Positions 51,730-61,910 are shown, counted from the stretch's first letter. The stretch: DNA of 64,000 bases from Microbacteriaceae bacterium (GCA_025352325.1 JANXTR010000004.1:1-64000), one strand, 5' to 3'. A program made the numbers and translations. Notes: generated by a model from the sequence alone, not told the origin.

Positions 51730-52169
51730 TCGGTCTCCTGAGTGGTGGATGCCGCAGCCAGGTGATGCTCGGGCCGCTCGATGACGACGACGGTTGCTTT
51801 CACGCTCGCAACCGCGAGCATCCCCGGTGCGAGTTCGAGTTCGTCCGCGGCCTCGCGGCTCATCAACGAGACCACGCGGAAGGGGCCGGCCTGCAGTTCG
51901 ACCTGCGCCATCAGCGTGTCTTTGGTGACGGCAGTGACGATTCCCGTGAAGCGGTTGCGGGCAGAGGTGCGAGTGAGCGGGAAGGCGGCGGCCATCGGGG
52001 ATTCGGCGGCGGCATCCGTCATCAGCGGCACGAGGTCGACGCCGTCGACTACTTGCCGACCGTTTGCGGACTTGCGGATGGCGAGTCGTCCCGACTCGCC
52101 CCAGCGGCGCACGGTGTCATCGCTGACGCCGAGCAATGCCGCAGCTTCAGAGATCCGGAACTCGGCCAT
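51726..52169 (-). CDS. HTH/TOBE domain protein (molybdopterin-binding regulator)
   Basis: The 147-residue protein has an excisionase/MerR-like HTH at residues 3-50 (RISEAAALLGVSDDTVRRWG), then a single Mop/TOBE domain (TSARNRFTGIVTAVTKDTLM, then VVSLMSREAADELELAPGML) that binds molybdate. It could be a repressor of the operon or supply the TOBE domain missing from ModC, or both. ATG 52169; a CCGCA/TGCGG dyad lies 13 bp upstream. First gene of TOBE-modA-modB-modC. Confidence 0.88.
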   Translation of the reverse strand: MAEFRISEAAALLGVSDDTVRRWGESGRLAIRKSANGRQVVDGVDLVPLMTDAAAESPMAAAFPLTRTSARNRFTGIVTAVTKDTLMAQVELQAGPFRVVSLMSREAADELELAPGMLAVASVKATVVVIERPEHHLAAASTTQETE

Positions 52170-53145
52170 ACGACAACAATGCCGCATTTGCGGACTCAGC
52201 GATCAGACTGAACCGCGAGTACGCGGAAGAATGGCCCGGGAAGCGGTTTCTACTGAGAGCTGGCGCCAAGCATTCCCGAGTGTGCCCGATCAGAGTCCCG
52301 AGCTTTTCGAACCACTGAATGCGACGCTCCGGGTTGCGAAAAATGAACGGAGAGCGGCTCGCGATCCACCACACTGACCGGATCATGGAGCGAGTACTTC
52401 GCTTGGTCGCCCCGCGCGAGCGGTACCTCCGGTGGAACTCGAGACCCTAGTACGCCCATAATCTGGCCTGCCGATGCACCGCCCTGGGCGAGTCGCGAAG
52501 CCGGTAGCTCACAACCGCGCTCGGGGCGGACACGAGCGTCGCACCCGAATCGAAGGCGCAGTAACACAGTTCAGCGTCTTTGCCCGCGCCTGACGACTCA
52601 TCGAACAGCCCGATTCGGATCAGTAGCTCCCTCGGCACGAGCATGTTCGATCCCCACGCCACCGGCCCCAGCGACGCGGGGCCCATGGGGTATTCGACTC
52701 GGGTGGCGTGTCGCGCCCTCCTCACGGTAAGGGAGTTGAGTTCAGTGTCCTGATCGATCGTGCCGGCAACCACGGCATCCCCCGACGAACTGTTCACGAG
52801 CTGAGAGAGCCAGTCGACGGCGACGACGTCGTCCGCGTCGCAGAACGCGACGTAATCACCTCACGCCTCGAGGACTCCCACGTTCCTCGCGTGTGCCGCC
52901 CCTTGTCGTTCGGTCGCCTCGAGGACCCGCAGAGGAAGTTTCTCAAGAAAGGGTCCTGCCACCTCACGAGTGTGGTCAACGCTGCGATTGTTCACGACGA
53001 GGACTTCCCAGGCACCATCAAAATCTTGGTGCTCAAGAGCGGCTAACTGGTCGGGGAGCGTTCGAGCGGCGTTGTAGGCAGGGACGACCACTGAGACAAC
53101 AATCGACTCCCCGTTGACCAGCCCGCCGTGGTCGACCACGTTCAT
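52147..53145 (-). pseudogene. Family 2 glycosyltransferase with two in-frame nonsense codons
   Basis: One continuous frame of about 332 codons reads VVVPAYNAARTLPDQLAAL, NNRSVDHTREVA, DYVAFCDADDVVAVDW, WGSNMLVPRELLIRIGLFDE and HRRYRSRGATKRSTRSMIRS, the order of a GT2 enzyme with the DAD (DXD-type) motif. It is broken by TGA at 52861-52863, just before the metal motif, and TAG at 52447-52449. No frameshift is needed. ATG 53145 has GAGGAG directly upstream. The tail overlaps the mod operon promoter and first codons. Base composition is less GC-rich than the flanks, hinting at transfer. Confidence 0.8.
52182..52193. promoter_or_regulatory. Dyad CCGCAaaTGCGG upstream of the mod operon
   Basis: A 5-bp inverted repeat with a 2-bp centre, 13 bp before the start of the HTH/TOBE gene, where a repressor site would block transcription. 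GTTTGCGGA and TTGCGGA motifs recur just inside the gene. Assignment as operator is inference. Confidence 0.35.
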
Positions 53146-53288
53146 CTCCTCAGGATCTTTGAGTCGGATTTGGTGCTAAAACCACGCTGAGACTAGCCGG
53201 GCCGCAGGCAGACGAAACGGCATCTGGCCGAACATTGCATCGGATCTCGACATGCTCGATCGGCTGCACGTACTGAGACAATGGACCC

Positions 53289-54428
53289 ATGGGCTCCTCG
53301 GTCGATCCTGACTCCCCGCGCTTCCTGCGCCAGCGCGTGCTCACCGGTTTCGGTGCGAGCGCGCAGCGCGCCCTCGCCGAGGCCCATGTGCTCGTAATCG
53401 GAGCGGGCGGGCTCGGCAGCACCGTCATCCCGGCCCTCGCCGCCGCAGGCGTCGGAACGATCTCGATCATTGACGACGACACCGTCGAGCTGAGCAACCT
53501 GGCGCGGCAGACCATCCACGGCGTCGCCGATGTGGGGCGCCCGAAGGTCGACTCCGCCGCGGATGCCGTGGCGCGCCTGTCGCCCGAGACCACCGTCATC
53601 CGCCACCACGCCCGGTTCGTCGATATGGGCTCCTTCGAGCTCCTGCTGGACGCCGACATCCTGGTCGACGGCTCCGACAACTTCGCCACGCGGTACCTCG
53701 CCAATGACGCGGCCGAGATCCGCGGCATCCCGCTGGTGTGGGGGTCCGCCGCGCAGTACGCCGGCCAGGTCGGCGTCGCCTGGGACGAGAAGGGCGTCGA
53801 CTACCGCGACCTGTTCCCCGAGCAGCCCTCGGACGACGACGCCCTCAGCTGCGAGCTCGTCGGGGTGCTGCCGACGGTGTGCGCCGTCATCGGCGCGATG
53901 ATGGCGAGCGAGGTGATCAAGCTCCTCACCGGGATCGGCGAGCCGCTGATCGGCCGGGTGGCGTCGTTCGATGCGCTCACCGGCACCACCCGCGAGATCT
54001 CGTACCGTCGTGATCCGGAGGCGCAGCGCCCCGGGTCGCTCGAGGAGCGCACCGCCGTCTCTGAACCCGACCCCGACCGCTCGGTCACCCCGGCCAAGCT
54101 GCAGCAGCTGCTCGCCGGTGACTCGACCCGCGGCATCCACGAGATGCCGCCGCTGCTGCTCGACGTGCGCGAGGCTCCCGAGGCATCGTTCGTGTCACTG
54201 CCCGACTCGGTGCTGATCGCGCTGGGACAGTTGCCGCAGCGGCTGGAAGAGCTCCAGGCGATCGCCGGCGGCCGGAACGCCTCGATCGTCGTCTACTGCC
54301 ACCACGGAGTCCGCTCGGCGCGGGCGCTCACGGTGCTCGAGAAGGCCGGATTCACACGCGTGCGACACCTCACCGGCGGCATCGACGCGTGGTCGGTGCA
54401 GGTCGATCCCGAGCTGGCGCGGTACTGA
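53289..54428 (+). CDS. moeB: MoeB/ThiF-type adenylyltransferase with rhodanese domain
   Basis: Activates the MoaD C-terminus for sulfur transfer. The 379-residue protein has VLVIGAGGLGSTVIPALAAA near residue 37, LSNLARQTIHGVADVGRPKV, and SCELVGVLPTVCAVIGAMMA with the catalytic Cys. A C-terminal rhodanese domain has VVYCHHGVRSARAL with its active Cys. The zinc-binding CxxC before LFPE (usually CYRCLFP) is DYRDLFPE here, so the zinc site seems lost. ATG 53289. Stop overlaps the moeA start. Confidence 0.9.
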   Translation: MGSSVDPDSPRFLRQRVLTGFGASAQRALAEAHVLVIGAGGLGSTVIPALAAAGVGTISIIDDDTVELSNLARQTIHGVADVGRPKVDSAADAVARLSPETTVIRHHARFVDMGSFELLLDADILVDGSDNFATRYLANDAAEIRGIPLVWGSAAQYAGQVGVAWDEKGVDYRDLFPEQPSDDDALSCELVGVLPTVCAVIGAMMASEVIKLLTGIGEPLIGRVASFDALTGTTREISYRRDPEAQRPGSLEERTAVSEPDPDRSVTPAKLQQLLAGDSTRGIHEMPPLLLDVREAPEASFVSLPDSVLIALGQLPQRLEELQAIAGGRNASIVVYCHHGVRSARALTVLEKAGFTRVRHLTGGIDAWSVQVDPELARY

Positions 54429-55687
54429 TGGCACCGCACGGCTCTCACGGGTCATCGGGCTCAGCCGACGATAGCCCGAGCGCGCGCACCTCGGTCGACG
54501 TGCACGCCGCGCGCGTGGACGCCGCGCTCGAGCCGCTGCGCACCCGCGCGCTCGAGAGCGTCGAACTCGCGCACGCGCTCGGTCGCGTCACCTTCGACGA
54601 CGTGCGCTCGCCGATCGACCTGCCGCCCTTCCGCAACTCGCAGATGGACGGCTACGCCGTGCGGGCGGCGGATGTCGCGTCCGCTCCGGTCTCCCTCCCG
54701 GTCGTCGCCGAGGTGGCGGCCGCCGCCGGAGCTCCGGCCCCGCTCCGCCCGGGCACGGCGGTCAAGATCATGACGGGAGCTCCCGTCCCCGAGGGCGCCG
54801 ACACGATCGTCCCCGTCGAGGACACCCTCGCGGCCAACGACTACGTCTCGATCTCGCGCGGTCGGGAGGCTGGCGAGTACATCCGGGAGCCGGGATCCGA
54901 TCTGCGCGCCGGGCAGGCCATCGTGCCCTGGAGGACGCGTCTCGCCTCGCGCCACCTCGCCGCCCTGGCGGCCGCCGGGATCACCGACGTCGACGTGATC
55001 GACCGGGTGCGGATCGCCGTGATCAGCACCGGCAGCGAACTGGTCGCGCCAGGTGAGCCGCTCGGGCCCGGCCAGATCCCGGATTCCAACGGGGTCGCGC
55101 TCGCGGCCGCCGCCGAGGCTGCTGGCGCAGATGTCGTGCTCCACGCACGCACGCACGATGACCCGCCGCAGCTGGCAGCCCTCCTCGACGAGGCCGTCGC
55201 GCTCGGCGCCGAGCTGATCCTCACCAGCGGGGGCATCTCGATGGGCGACCACGAGGTCGTGCGCGAGCTGCTCGAACCCCTCGGCGCGGTCGTCGACGTG
55301 CTGGCGATGCAGCCGGGCGGACCGCAGGCACTCGCGTCCTGGCCGGGACTCGAGGGCACGGCTGCCGTGCTGGTGGTGTGCTTCCCGGGCAACCCCGTGA
55401 GCTCGCAGCTCAGCTTCGAGCTGTTCGTAGCGCCGGCCCTGCGGGAGATCGCCGGGCTGCCGGAGGCGGGACGGGAGACCCGCGTTCTGGACTCCGCGGT
55501 GCGGTCGATCACCGGGCGGCGGCAGTTCCTGCGCGGGCGACGTACCGACGGCGGGGGCGTCACGACGGTGGCCGGACCGAGCTCGCACCTGGTGGCGGCG
55601 CTGGCGGCATCCGACGTGCTGATCGTGATCCCGGAGGACGTGACCGAACTCGCGGCGGGCGATTCCGTGGAGACTTGGGAACTGTGA
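54428..55687 (+). CDS. moeA: Molybdopterin molybdotransferase
   Basis: Inserts molybdate into adenylated molybdopterin. The 419-residue protein has LPPFRNSQMDGYAVRAADV near residue 67, IMTGAPVPEGADTIVPVED near 115, VISTGSELVAPGEPLG, LTSGGISMGDHEVVRELL, and CFPGNPVSSQLSFELFVAPA. The first 20 residues are Ser/Ala-rich and extra. ATG 54428 overlaps the moeB stop (TGATG). Confidence 0.95.
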   Translation: MAPHGSHGSSGSADDSPSARTSVDVHAARVDAALEPLRTRALESVELAHALGRVTFDDVRSPIDLPPFRNSQMDGYAVRAADVASAPVSLPVVAEVAAAAGAPAPLRPGTAVKIMTGAPVPEGADTIVPVEDTLAANDYVSISRGREAGEYIREPGSDLRAGQAIVPWRTRLASRHLAALAAAGITDVDVIDRVRIAVISTGSELVAPGEPLGPGQIPDSNGVALAAAAEAAGADVVLHARTHDDPPQLAALLDEAVALGAELILTSGGISMGDHEVVRELLEPLGAVVDVLAMQPGGPQALASWPGLEGTAAVLVVCFPGNPVSSQLSFELFVAPALREIAGLPEAGRETRVLDSAVRSITGRRQFLRGRRTDGGGVTTVAGPSSHLVAALAASDVLIVIPEDVTELAAGDSVETWEL

Positions 55688-56691
55688 CCGACGAACACGA
55701 CGCCAAACACGCTGCTGGCGCCCACCTCACCCACCTCGACGGCGAGGGCCGCGCCCGCATGATCGACGTCGGCAGCAAGCCGATCACGCACCGCGTTGCG
55801 GTCGCGGGCGGTCGGTTGCAGACCACGACCGAGGTGATCGCCCTGGTGCGAGCTGACGACCTGCCGAAGGCCGACGTGCTCGCCACGGCGCGGATCGCCG
55901 GGATTGCCGCCGCCAAGCGCACCAGCGAGCTGATCCCGCTCGCGCATCTGCTGCCGCTTGACGGGGTCACCATCGACTTTGAACTGGGCGAGTCGGCCAT
56001 TGAGATCACCGCGTCGGTATCCGTCACCGCGCGCACCGGTGTCGAGATGGAGGCGCTGACCGCCGTCGCGCTCGCCGGGCTCACGTTGCATGACATGGTC
56101 AAGGCTGTCGATCCGTCGGCGGTGCTCGGCGACATCCGGTTGCTGTCGAAGAGCGGGGGGAAGCGGGGACACTGGACTCGCGAGGTGGTTTTGACAAGCT
56201 CAACCGCCAAGAATCGAGGCCGCGCCGTGATCATCGTGTCGTCCACCGGAGCGGCCAACGGCACCCGCGCCGACACTACCGGTCCGGTGCTCACGGCCTG
56301 GCTGACCGCGAACGGCTTCACGCCGGATCCGGTCGTCATCAGCGCGGATGCCGCCATCGCCACCGCGATCGAGGCCGCGGTCGCGACGCACCCGGCCGTA
56401 CTGCTCACGACGGGAGGCACCGGCATCCACCCGCAAGACCGCACCCCCGAGGCCACCCGTGCCGTACTCGACCAGGAGCTGCCCGGCATCGCCGAGGCCA
56501 TCCGCGCCGCTGGCCGCGCCGTCACGCCGACCGCCGCGCTCAGCCGCGCGACGGCGGGCATCGCAGGCGGAACGATCATCGTGAACCTGCCGGGCTCCCC
56601 CGGCGGCGTGCGGGACGGCCTGAGCGCGCTCGACGGGCTGCTCCCCCACCTGATCGATCAGCTCGCTGGCGGCGGCCACGAACATGGCTGA
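55684..56691 (+). CDS. moaCB: Bifunctional MoaC-MoaB/Mog fusion
   Basis: Residues 1-165 are MoaC (cyclic pyranopterin monophosphate synthase): MIDVGSKPITHRVAVAGG, ELIPLAHLLPLDGVTIDF, and TGVEMEALTAVALAGLTLHD followed by MVKAVD. Residues from about 178 are MoaB/Mog (molybdopterin adenylyltransferase): AVIIVSSTGAANGTRADTTG, LLTTGGTGIHPQDRTPEATR and NLPGSPGGV. The MoaC motif IPLCHP reads IPLAHL. The linker VVLTSSTAKNRG coincides with a degenerate palindromic repeat. GTG 55684 overlaps the moeA stop; the end overlaps moaE. Confidence 0.92.
   Translation: MTDEHDAKHAAGAHLTHLDGEGRARMIDVGSKPITHRVAVAGGRLQTTTEVIALVRADDLPKADVLATARIAGIAAAKRTSELIPLAHLLPLDGVTIDFELGESAIEITASVSVTARTGVEMEALTAVALAGLTLHDMVKAVDPSAVLGDIRLLSKSGGKRGHWTREVVLTSSTAKNRGRAVIIVSSTGAANGTRADTTGPVLTAWLTANGFTPDPVVISADAAIATAIEAAVATHPAVLLTTGGTGIHPQDRTPEATRAVLDQELPGIAEAIRAAGRAVTPTAALSRATAGIAGGTIIVNLPGSPGGVRDGLSALDGLLPHLIDQLAGGGHEHG
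56187..56205. repeat. Degenerate palindromic repeat at the MoaC-MoaB junction
   Basis: GGTTTTGACAAGCTCAACC differs from the palindrome at 27839 (read as GGTCTCGACAGGCTCGACC) at four positions, all transitions. It encodes the inter-domain linker of the fusion. Confidence 0.45.
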
Positions 56692-57118
56692 GCCGGCTGG
56701 CGCAACCGCCGTCTACGCGCTCGTCACGGACGCCGTGCTCGACCGGGCCGCGATCGAGGCCCACGTCGCCACCGCGGCCGACGGCGCCGTCGTGACCTTT
56801 GAGGGCGTCATCCGAGACCACGACCACGGCTCGGGTGTCTCGGCCCTCGACTATGAGGCCCACCCGGATGCCGAATCTTTCCTCCGCTCGGTCTGCGAGG
56901 AGATCGCCGCCACCTCGGGTCTGCGCGTGGCGGCCGCCCACCGGATCGGACACCTTGTCGTCGGGGACGTCGCCCTCATCGCCTCCGTGGCCTCGCCGCA
57001 CCGCGCCGACGCCTTCACGGCCTGCGCGCACCTCGTCGATCTGATCAAGGAGCGCACCCCGATCTGGAAGCGCCAGCACCTCGACGACGGCGCCTCGGAG
57101 TGGGTCGGGCTGGCCTGA
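56684..57118 (+). CDS. moaE: Molybdopterin synthase catalytic subunit
   Basis: Adds two sulfurs to the pyranopterin using MoaD thiocarboxylate. The 144-residue protein has VTFEGVIRDHDHGSGVSALD near residue 35 with the conserved Arg, YEAHPDAESFLRSV, AAHRIGHLVVGDVAL, and the active Lys in KERTPIWKRQ. ATG 56684 overlaps the moaCB end. Confidence 0.95.
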   Translation: MAEPAGATAVYALVTDAVLDRAAIEAHVATAADGAVVTFEGVIRDHDHGSGVSALDYEAHPDAESFLRSVCEEIAATSGLRVAAAHRIGHLVVGDVALIASVASPHRADAFTACAHLVDLIKERTPIWKRQHLDDGASEWVGLA

Positions 57119-57200
57119 CAGCCGCCCGTGCCCGCGCGAACTTCACTTCCACTTCTCGGGCGTCGTCTCCCGGCACCTCGCCCGCGACCAGCAAGGGTGC

Positions 57201-57446
57201 TCAGCCGCCGGCAAACGGCGGCAGCACGTCGACGCGAGCGCCGAGCGCACGGCCGGGATCGCGCGACACGACCCCGTCGACCAGGAACGATCCCGTCGCG
57301 AGCACGCGTTCCATCGGCGGACCGTACCGTGCGACCAGGGCCGCGCGCAGTTCGCCCACAGTGGAAACCGGCGCGTCCCACACCTCGTCGGCACGACCCG
57401 CTGCTTCGGCAGCAGCCGCGAAATAGCGCAGCGACACCGACGTCAT
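57201..57446 (-). CDS. moaD: Molybdopterin synthase sulfur carrier subunit
   Basis: An 81-residue ubiquitin-fold protein: [20 protein letters not shown] at the start, then [12 protein letters not shown], ending DVLPPFAGG with the essential Gly-Gly. ATG 57446 overlaps the moaA stop (ATGA). It is convergent with moaE, leaving an 82-bp gap. Confidence 0.92.
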   Translation of the reverse strand: MTSVSLRYFAAAAEAAGRADEVWDAPVSTVGELRAALVARYGPPMERVLATGSFLVDGVVSRDPGRALGARVDVLPPFAGG

Positions 57447-58507
57447 CCGCCGATCCCGCCCATCGATCGCACCGGGCGCACGAAGTCGGCCGCGTCGATC
57501 CCGTGCCCGGCCTGCTTGCCCCACATGGCGGCGCGCCAGCGGTCAGCGATCTCGGCATCCGAGGCTCCGCCGCGCAGCAGGCCGCGCAGATCGGTCTCGT
57601 CATCGCCGAAGAGGCACGAGCGCACGGTGCCCTCCGCGGTGATCCGAGTACGGTCGCAGGCCTCGCAGAACGAGCGCGTCACCGAGGCGATGATGCCCAC
57701 CGTGGCGGGACCGCCGTCGACGAACCACGCCTCGGCGGGGGCGGAGGGGTCGTCGCGTCCGGCCGGGGTCAGCGTGAAGCGCGAGCCGAGCACCGCCAGG
57801 AGTTCGGCAGCCGGGATCATGTTCGAGCGCTTCCAGGCCTCGTCGGCATCCAGGGGCATCTGCTCGATGAACCGCAGCCGGGCGTTGTGGGCGAGAGCCC
57901 ATGCGAGCAGTTCGGGCGCATCGTCGAGCGTCTCGCGCATCAGCACCGCGTTGATCTTGAGCGGTGTGAAGCCGACGGCGTGCGCGGCCTCGATCCCGCG
58001 CAGCACGGCGGGCAGCCGGTCGCGGCGGGTGAGGCGGCTGAAGTGCTCGCGGTCGACGGTGTCGAGGGAGATGTTCACGCGCGACAGCCCGGCACCACGC
58101 AACGCCGCAGCGCGTCGGTCGAGCCCGATCCCGTTCGTCGTCATGGCCAGCGGGATGCCGGGGGCCGCGAGGGCGCTCAACCGCACGATGTCGACCAGGT
58201 CGCCCCGCGTCAGCGGCTCACCGCCAGTGAACCGCACCTCCTTGACGCCCAGGGAATGCCACCCGATCCCGACCAGGCGTGCGATCTCGGGAGCGGTGAG
58301 CAGATCGTCCCGCGGGATCGCCGGCAGCCCCTCGGCCGGCATGCAGTACGTGCATCGCAGCGAGCACTTCTCGGTGATCGAGACACGCAGATCGCGCGCG
58401 ACGCGGCCGAAGCGATCGACGAGACCCGCGACATCCGGACGCCCCACCGTCGACGGCGCGGCGCCCGGATCGCGGCGGATCGCCGGCATTCCGAGCGCAA
58501 GAGCCAT
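57443..58507 (-). CDS. moaA: GTP 3',8-cyclase (radical SAM)
   Basis: First step of molybdenum cofactor synthesis. The 354-residue protein has the radical SAM cluster [10 protein letters not shown] near residue 50, [13 protein letters not shown] for SAM, the C-terminal cluster [14 protein letters not shown] and SCLF, and the final Gly-Gly in SMGGIGG required for catalysis. ATG 58507. Followed by moaD. Confidence 0.96.
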   Translation of the reverse strand: MALALGMPAIRRDPGAAPSTVGRPDVAGLVDRFGRVARDLRVSITEKCSLRCTYCMPAEGLPAIPRDDLLTAPEIARLVGIGWHSLGVKEVRFTGGEPLTRGDLVDIVRLSALAAPGIPLAMTTNGIGLDRRAAALRGAGLSRVNISLDTVDREHFSRLTRRDRLPAVLRGIEAAHAVGFTPLKINAVLMRETLDDAPELLAWALAHNARLRFIEQMPLDADEAWKRSNMIPAAELLAVLGSRFTLTPAGRDDPSAPAEAWFVDGGPATVGIIASVTRSFCEACDRTRITAEGTVRSCLFGDDETDLRGLLRGGASDAEIADRWRAAMWGKQAGHGIDAADFVRPVRSMGGIGG

Positions 58508-58595
58508 GCGGTCAGCCTATGCGGGCGCCGACCTGCCCGCCGGGCCGAGCCTCGCTACGCTGGGCCCACCCAGCACCCCCGGCGGAAGGGATCGG

Positions 58596-59189
58596 ATGTC
58601 ATTCATCACGCGAGGATTCTCCGGTCGTTCACGCGAACGCGACCCGCGCCTGCCACCCGGCCAGACCAAGGTCGACGACTGGCCGGTGCTGTCGGCAGGT
58701 CCCACTCCGAAAGTCGACCCCGAGGTGTGGTCGTTCACCGTCACCACCGAGACCGGTGCCCAGACCCACTGGAGCTGGGACGAGTTGCGCGCGCTCGGTC
58801 TCGAGGACATCGAGACCGACATCCACTGCGTGACGCACTGGTCGAAGCTCGCGATGACGTGGCGGGGGGTTCCGCTCGACAAGATCCTGGCGGGCATCCC
58901 GACGCACGCCGGCTACGCCATGGCCCACAGCTACGGCGGGTACACCACCAATGTGCCGCTGCCCGAACTGCTGAACGGGCAGTCCTGGGTCGCCTTCGAG
59001 GCGGATGGCACCCCGCTCGAGCCGGAGCACGGCGGCCCGGCCCGGTTGCTGGTCCCCCACCTCTACTTCTGGAAGAGCGCGAAGTGGGTCAACGGTCTGA
59101 CGCTCATGGACAGCAACGACCCCGGGTTCTGGGAGCAGTCCGGCTACAGCCTCCACGGTGATCCGTGGAAGGAGGAGCGCTACTGGTGA
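58596..59189 (+). CDS. Sulfite oxidase-like molybdopterin oxidoreductase
   Basis: A 197-residue single-domain molybdopterin protein of the SUOX/YedY fold: DIHCVTHWSKLAMTWRGVPL near residue 78 holds the Cys that ligates molybdenum, then HSYGGYTTNVPLPELL and GGPARLLVPHLYFWKSAKWV. No Tat or Sec signal is visible, unlike YedY/MsrP, so it should be cytoplasmic. ATG 58596 with GGAAGG upstream. GTGA overlap with the flavin reductase gene, its likely electron partner. Confidence 0.88.
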   Translation: MSFITRGFSGRSRERDPRLPPGQTKVDDWPVLSAGPTPKVDPEVWSFTVTTETGAQTHWSWDELRALGLEDIETDIHCVTHWSKLAMTWRGVPLDKILAGIPTHAGYAMAHSYGGYTTNVPLPELLNGQSWVAFEADGTPLEPEHGGPARLLVPHLYFWKSAKWVNGLTLMDSNDPGFWEQSGYSLHGDPWKEERYW

Positions 59190-59941
59190 GCGACCCACCT
59201 CCCGCCGCTGCCCGCACCGCCTGGCGCGTCGGCACCGTGATCGAGGCGCGGCCCGAGACGAGCAGCGCGCGCCGCATCGTGCTCGACATCCCGGACTGGC
59301 CGGGCAACGACGCCGGCCAGCACCTCGACGTGCGCCTCACGGCCCCCGACGGCTACCAGGCGCAACGCTCGTACTCGATCGCCTCGGCCGGTCTCGGCTC
59401 CCGCGTCGAGCTCGCTGTCGACGAACTGCCCGAGGGCGAGGTGTCGCCGTTCCTCGTCGAGGATCTGCAGCTCGGCGACAGGCTCGAGGTGCACGGACCC
59501 TTGGGCGGCTACTTCATCTGGATGCCGCAATCCGTCACCCATGACGCACGGCCCGTGCAGCTCATCGCAGGTGGTTCAGGCATCGTCCCGTTCCTCGCGA
59601 TGGTGCGGGCGCACGCGGCGATCGCGGATCCGACCCCGTTCCGGCTGCTCTACGCCGTTCGCGAGCAGAGCGACGTGTTCTATCTCCAGGAACTCCTCCA
59701 GCTCGCTCTGTCTGGCCTGAAACTCGACTTCGTCTACTCCGGCACGGCGCCGCGCGACTGGCCGGTGCCGGCGGGCCGCATCACGAAGGAAGCGCTCGCG
59801 GGCCTCGCGATCCCCGCCTCCGAGAAGCCGCGCGTCTTCATCTGCGGCTCGACCGGATTCGTGGAGCTGGTGGCCGGCTGGCTGATCGAGCTTGGGCACG
59901 CGGCGGCCGACATCCGCACCGAACGCTTCGGAGGCACGTGA
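59186..59941 (+). CDS. FAD/NAD(P)-dependent ferredoxin reductase-like protein
   Basis: The 251-residue protein has the FAD motif QRSYSIAS near residue 57, VEVHGPLGGYF-type residues (LEVHGPLGGYFIW), the NAD-binding IAGGSGIVPFLAMVRAH, and FICGSTGFVELVAGWLIE. There is no 2Fe-2S domain, so electrons go straight from flavin to its partner, presumably the molybdoprotein encoded immediately upstream. GTG 59186 has GGAGG 11 bases upstream and overlaps the previous stop. Confidence 0.88.
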   Translation: MSDPPPAAARTAWRVGTVIEARPETSSARRIVLDIPDWPGNDAGQHLDVRLTAPDGYQAQRSYSIASAGLGSRVELAVDELPEGEVSPFLVEDLQLGDRLEVHGPLGGYFIWMPQSVTHDARPVQLIAGGSGIVPFLAMVRAHAAIADPTPFRLLYAVREQSDVFYLQELLQLALSGLKLDFVYSGTAPRDWPVPAGRITKEALAGLAIPASEKPRVFICGSTGFVELVAGWLIELGHAAADIRTERFGGT

Positions 59942-59957
59942 TGGACGGAGCACGCTG

Positions 59958-60212
59958 ATGGGGCATGTCGACGGCAATGCGATTGCGGGATCTCTCGCGG
60001 AGATTTTTCCCTTCGATGTGACCGCGGCGGTCGGCCGGTGCGCGCACTGCGGATCGACCGGCATGATCGGCGACGCGATGGTCTACTTCGCCGCGACCGG
60101 CACGATCGTGCGCTGTGCGAACTGCGACGAGGTCCTCGCCGTGCTGGTCGAGACCCCGAGCAGAATCTGGCTGAGCCTCAGCGGCGTGCGAGGACTGACT
60201 CTCCCGACATGA
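59958..60212 (+). CDS. DUF6510 family zinc-ribbon protein
   Basis: An 84-residue protein with HVDGNAIAGSLAEIF, then paired CxxC motifs CAHCG and CANCD, then TPSRIWLSLSG. This is the DUF6510 pattern. It probably binds zinc. Third gene of the molybdoprotein/reductase unit, 16 bp after the reductase. Function unknown. Confidence 0.8.
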   Translation: MGHVDGNAIAGSLAEIFPFDVTAAVGRCAHCGSTGMIGDAMVYFAATGTIVRCANCDEVLAVLVETPSRIWLSLSGVRGLTLPT

Positions 60213-60244
60213 CGAAGGGCCGGGAGGATCGCCCCGGCCCTTCG
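60213..60244. terminator. Bidirectional terminator hairpin
   Basis: Perfect 12-bp stem CGAAGGGCCGGG/CCCGGCCCTTCG around AGGATCGC, placed directly after the DUF6510 stop and before the convergent ilvC stop. There is no long T-tract, as often seen in actinobacteria. Confidence 0.8.
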
Positions 60245-60263
60245 CGTGCGTGTCGTTCAGCGG

Positions 60264-61830
<1,567 letters not shown>

Positions 61831-61840
61831 GTGTTCATCC

Positions 61841-61867
61841 CTCGCGCCGCCGCTTCTGCGGCGCGAG
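61841..61867. repeat. Palindromic repeat in the ilvB-ilvN spacer
   Basis: Perfect 10-bp stem CTCGCGCCGC/GCGGCGCGAG around CGCTTCT, followed by a CGAGCGCGGTCGC segment at 61881. A similar GCGCCGCCGC...CGAGCGCGGTCGC sequence lies inside ilvB at 62643. Could also tune ilvB/ilvN expression. Confidence 0.6.
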
Positions 61868-61910
61868 CCGCTCCATCGACCGAGCGCGGTCGCTCGATTG
61901 CGCTCATGGC

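Noticed and set aside
52861-52863. TGA as a selenocysteine codon in the glycosyltransferase
   Set aside because: GT2 enzymes do not use Sec at this site, a TAG also interrupts the frame, and no selenocysteine genes are seen.
52170-53288. Molybdenum-cofactor riboswitch or purine riboswitch upstream of the mod, moe or purine operons
   Set aside because: Leaders are short or occupied by other sequence, and I could not recognise the conserved cores; a covariance search (Infernal) would settle it.
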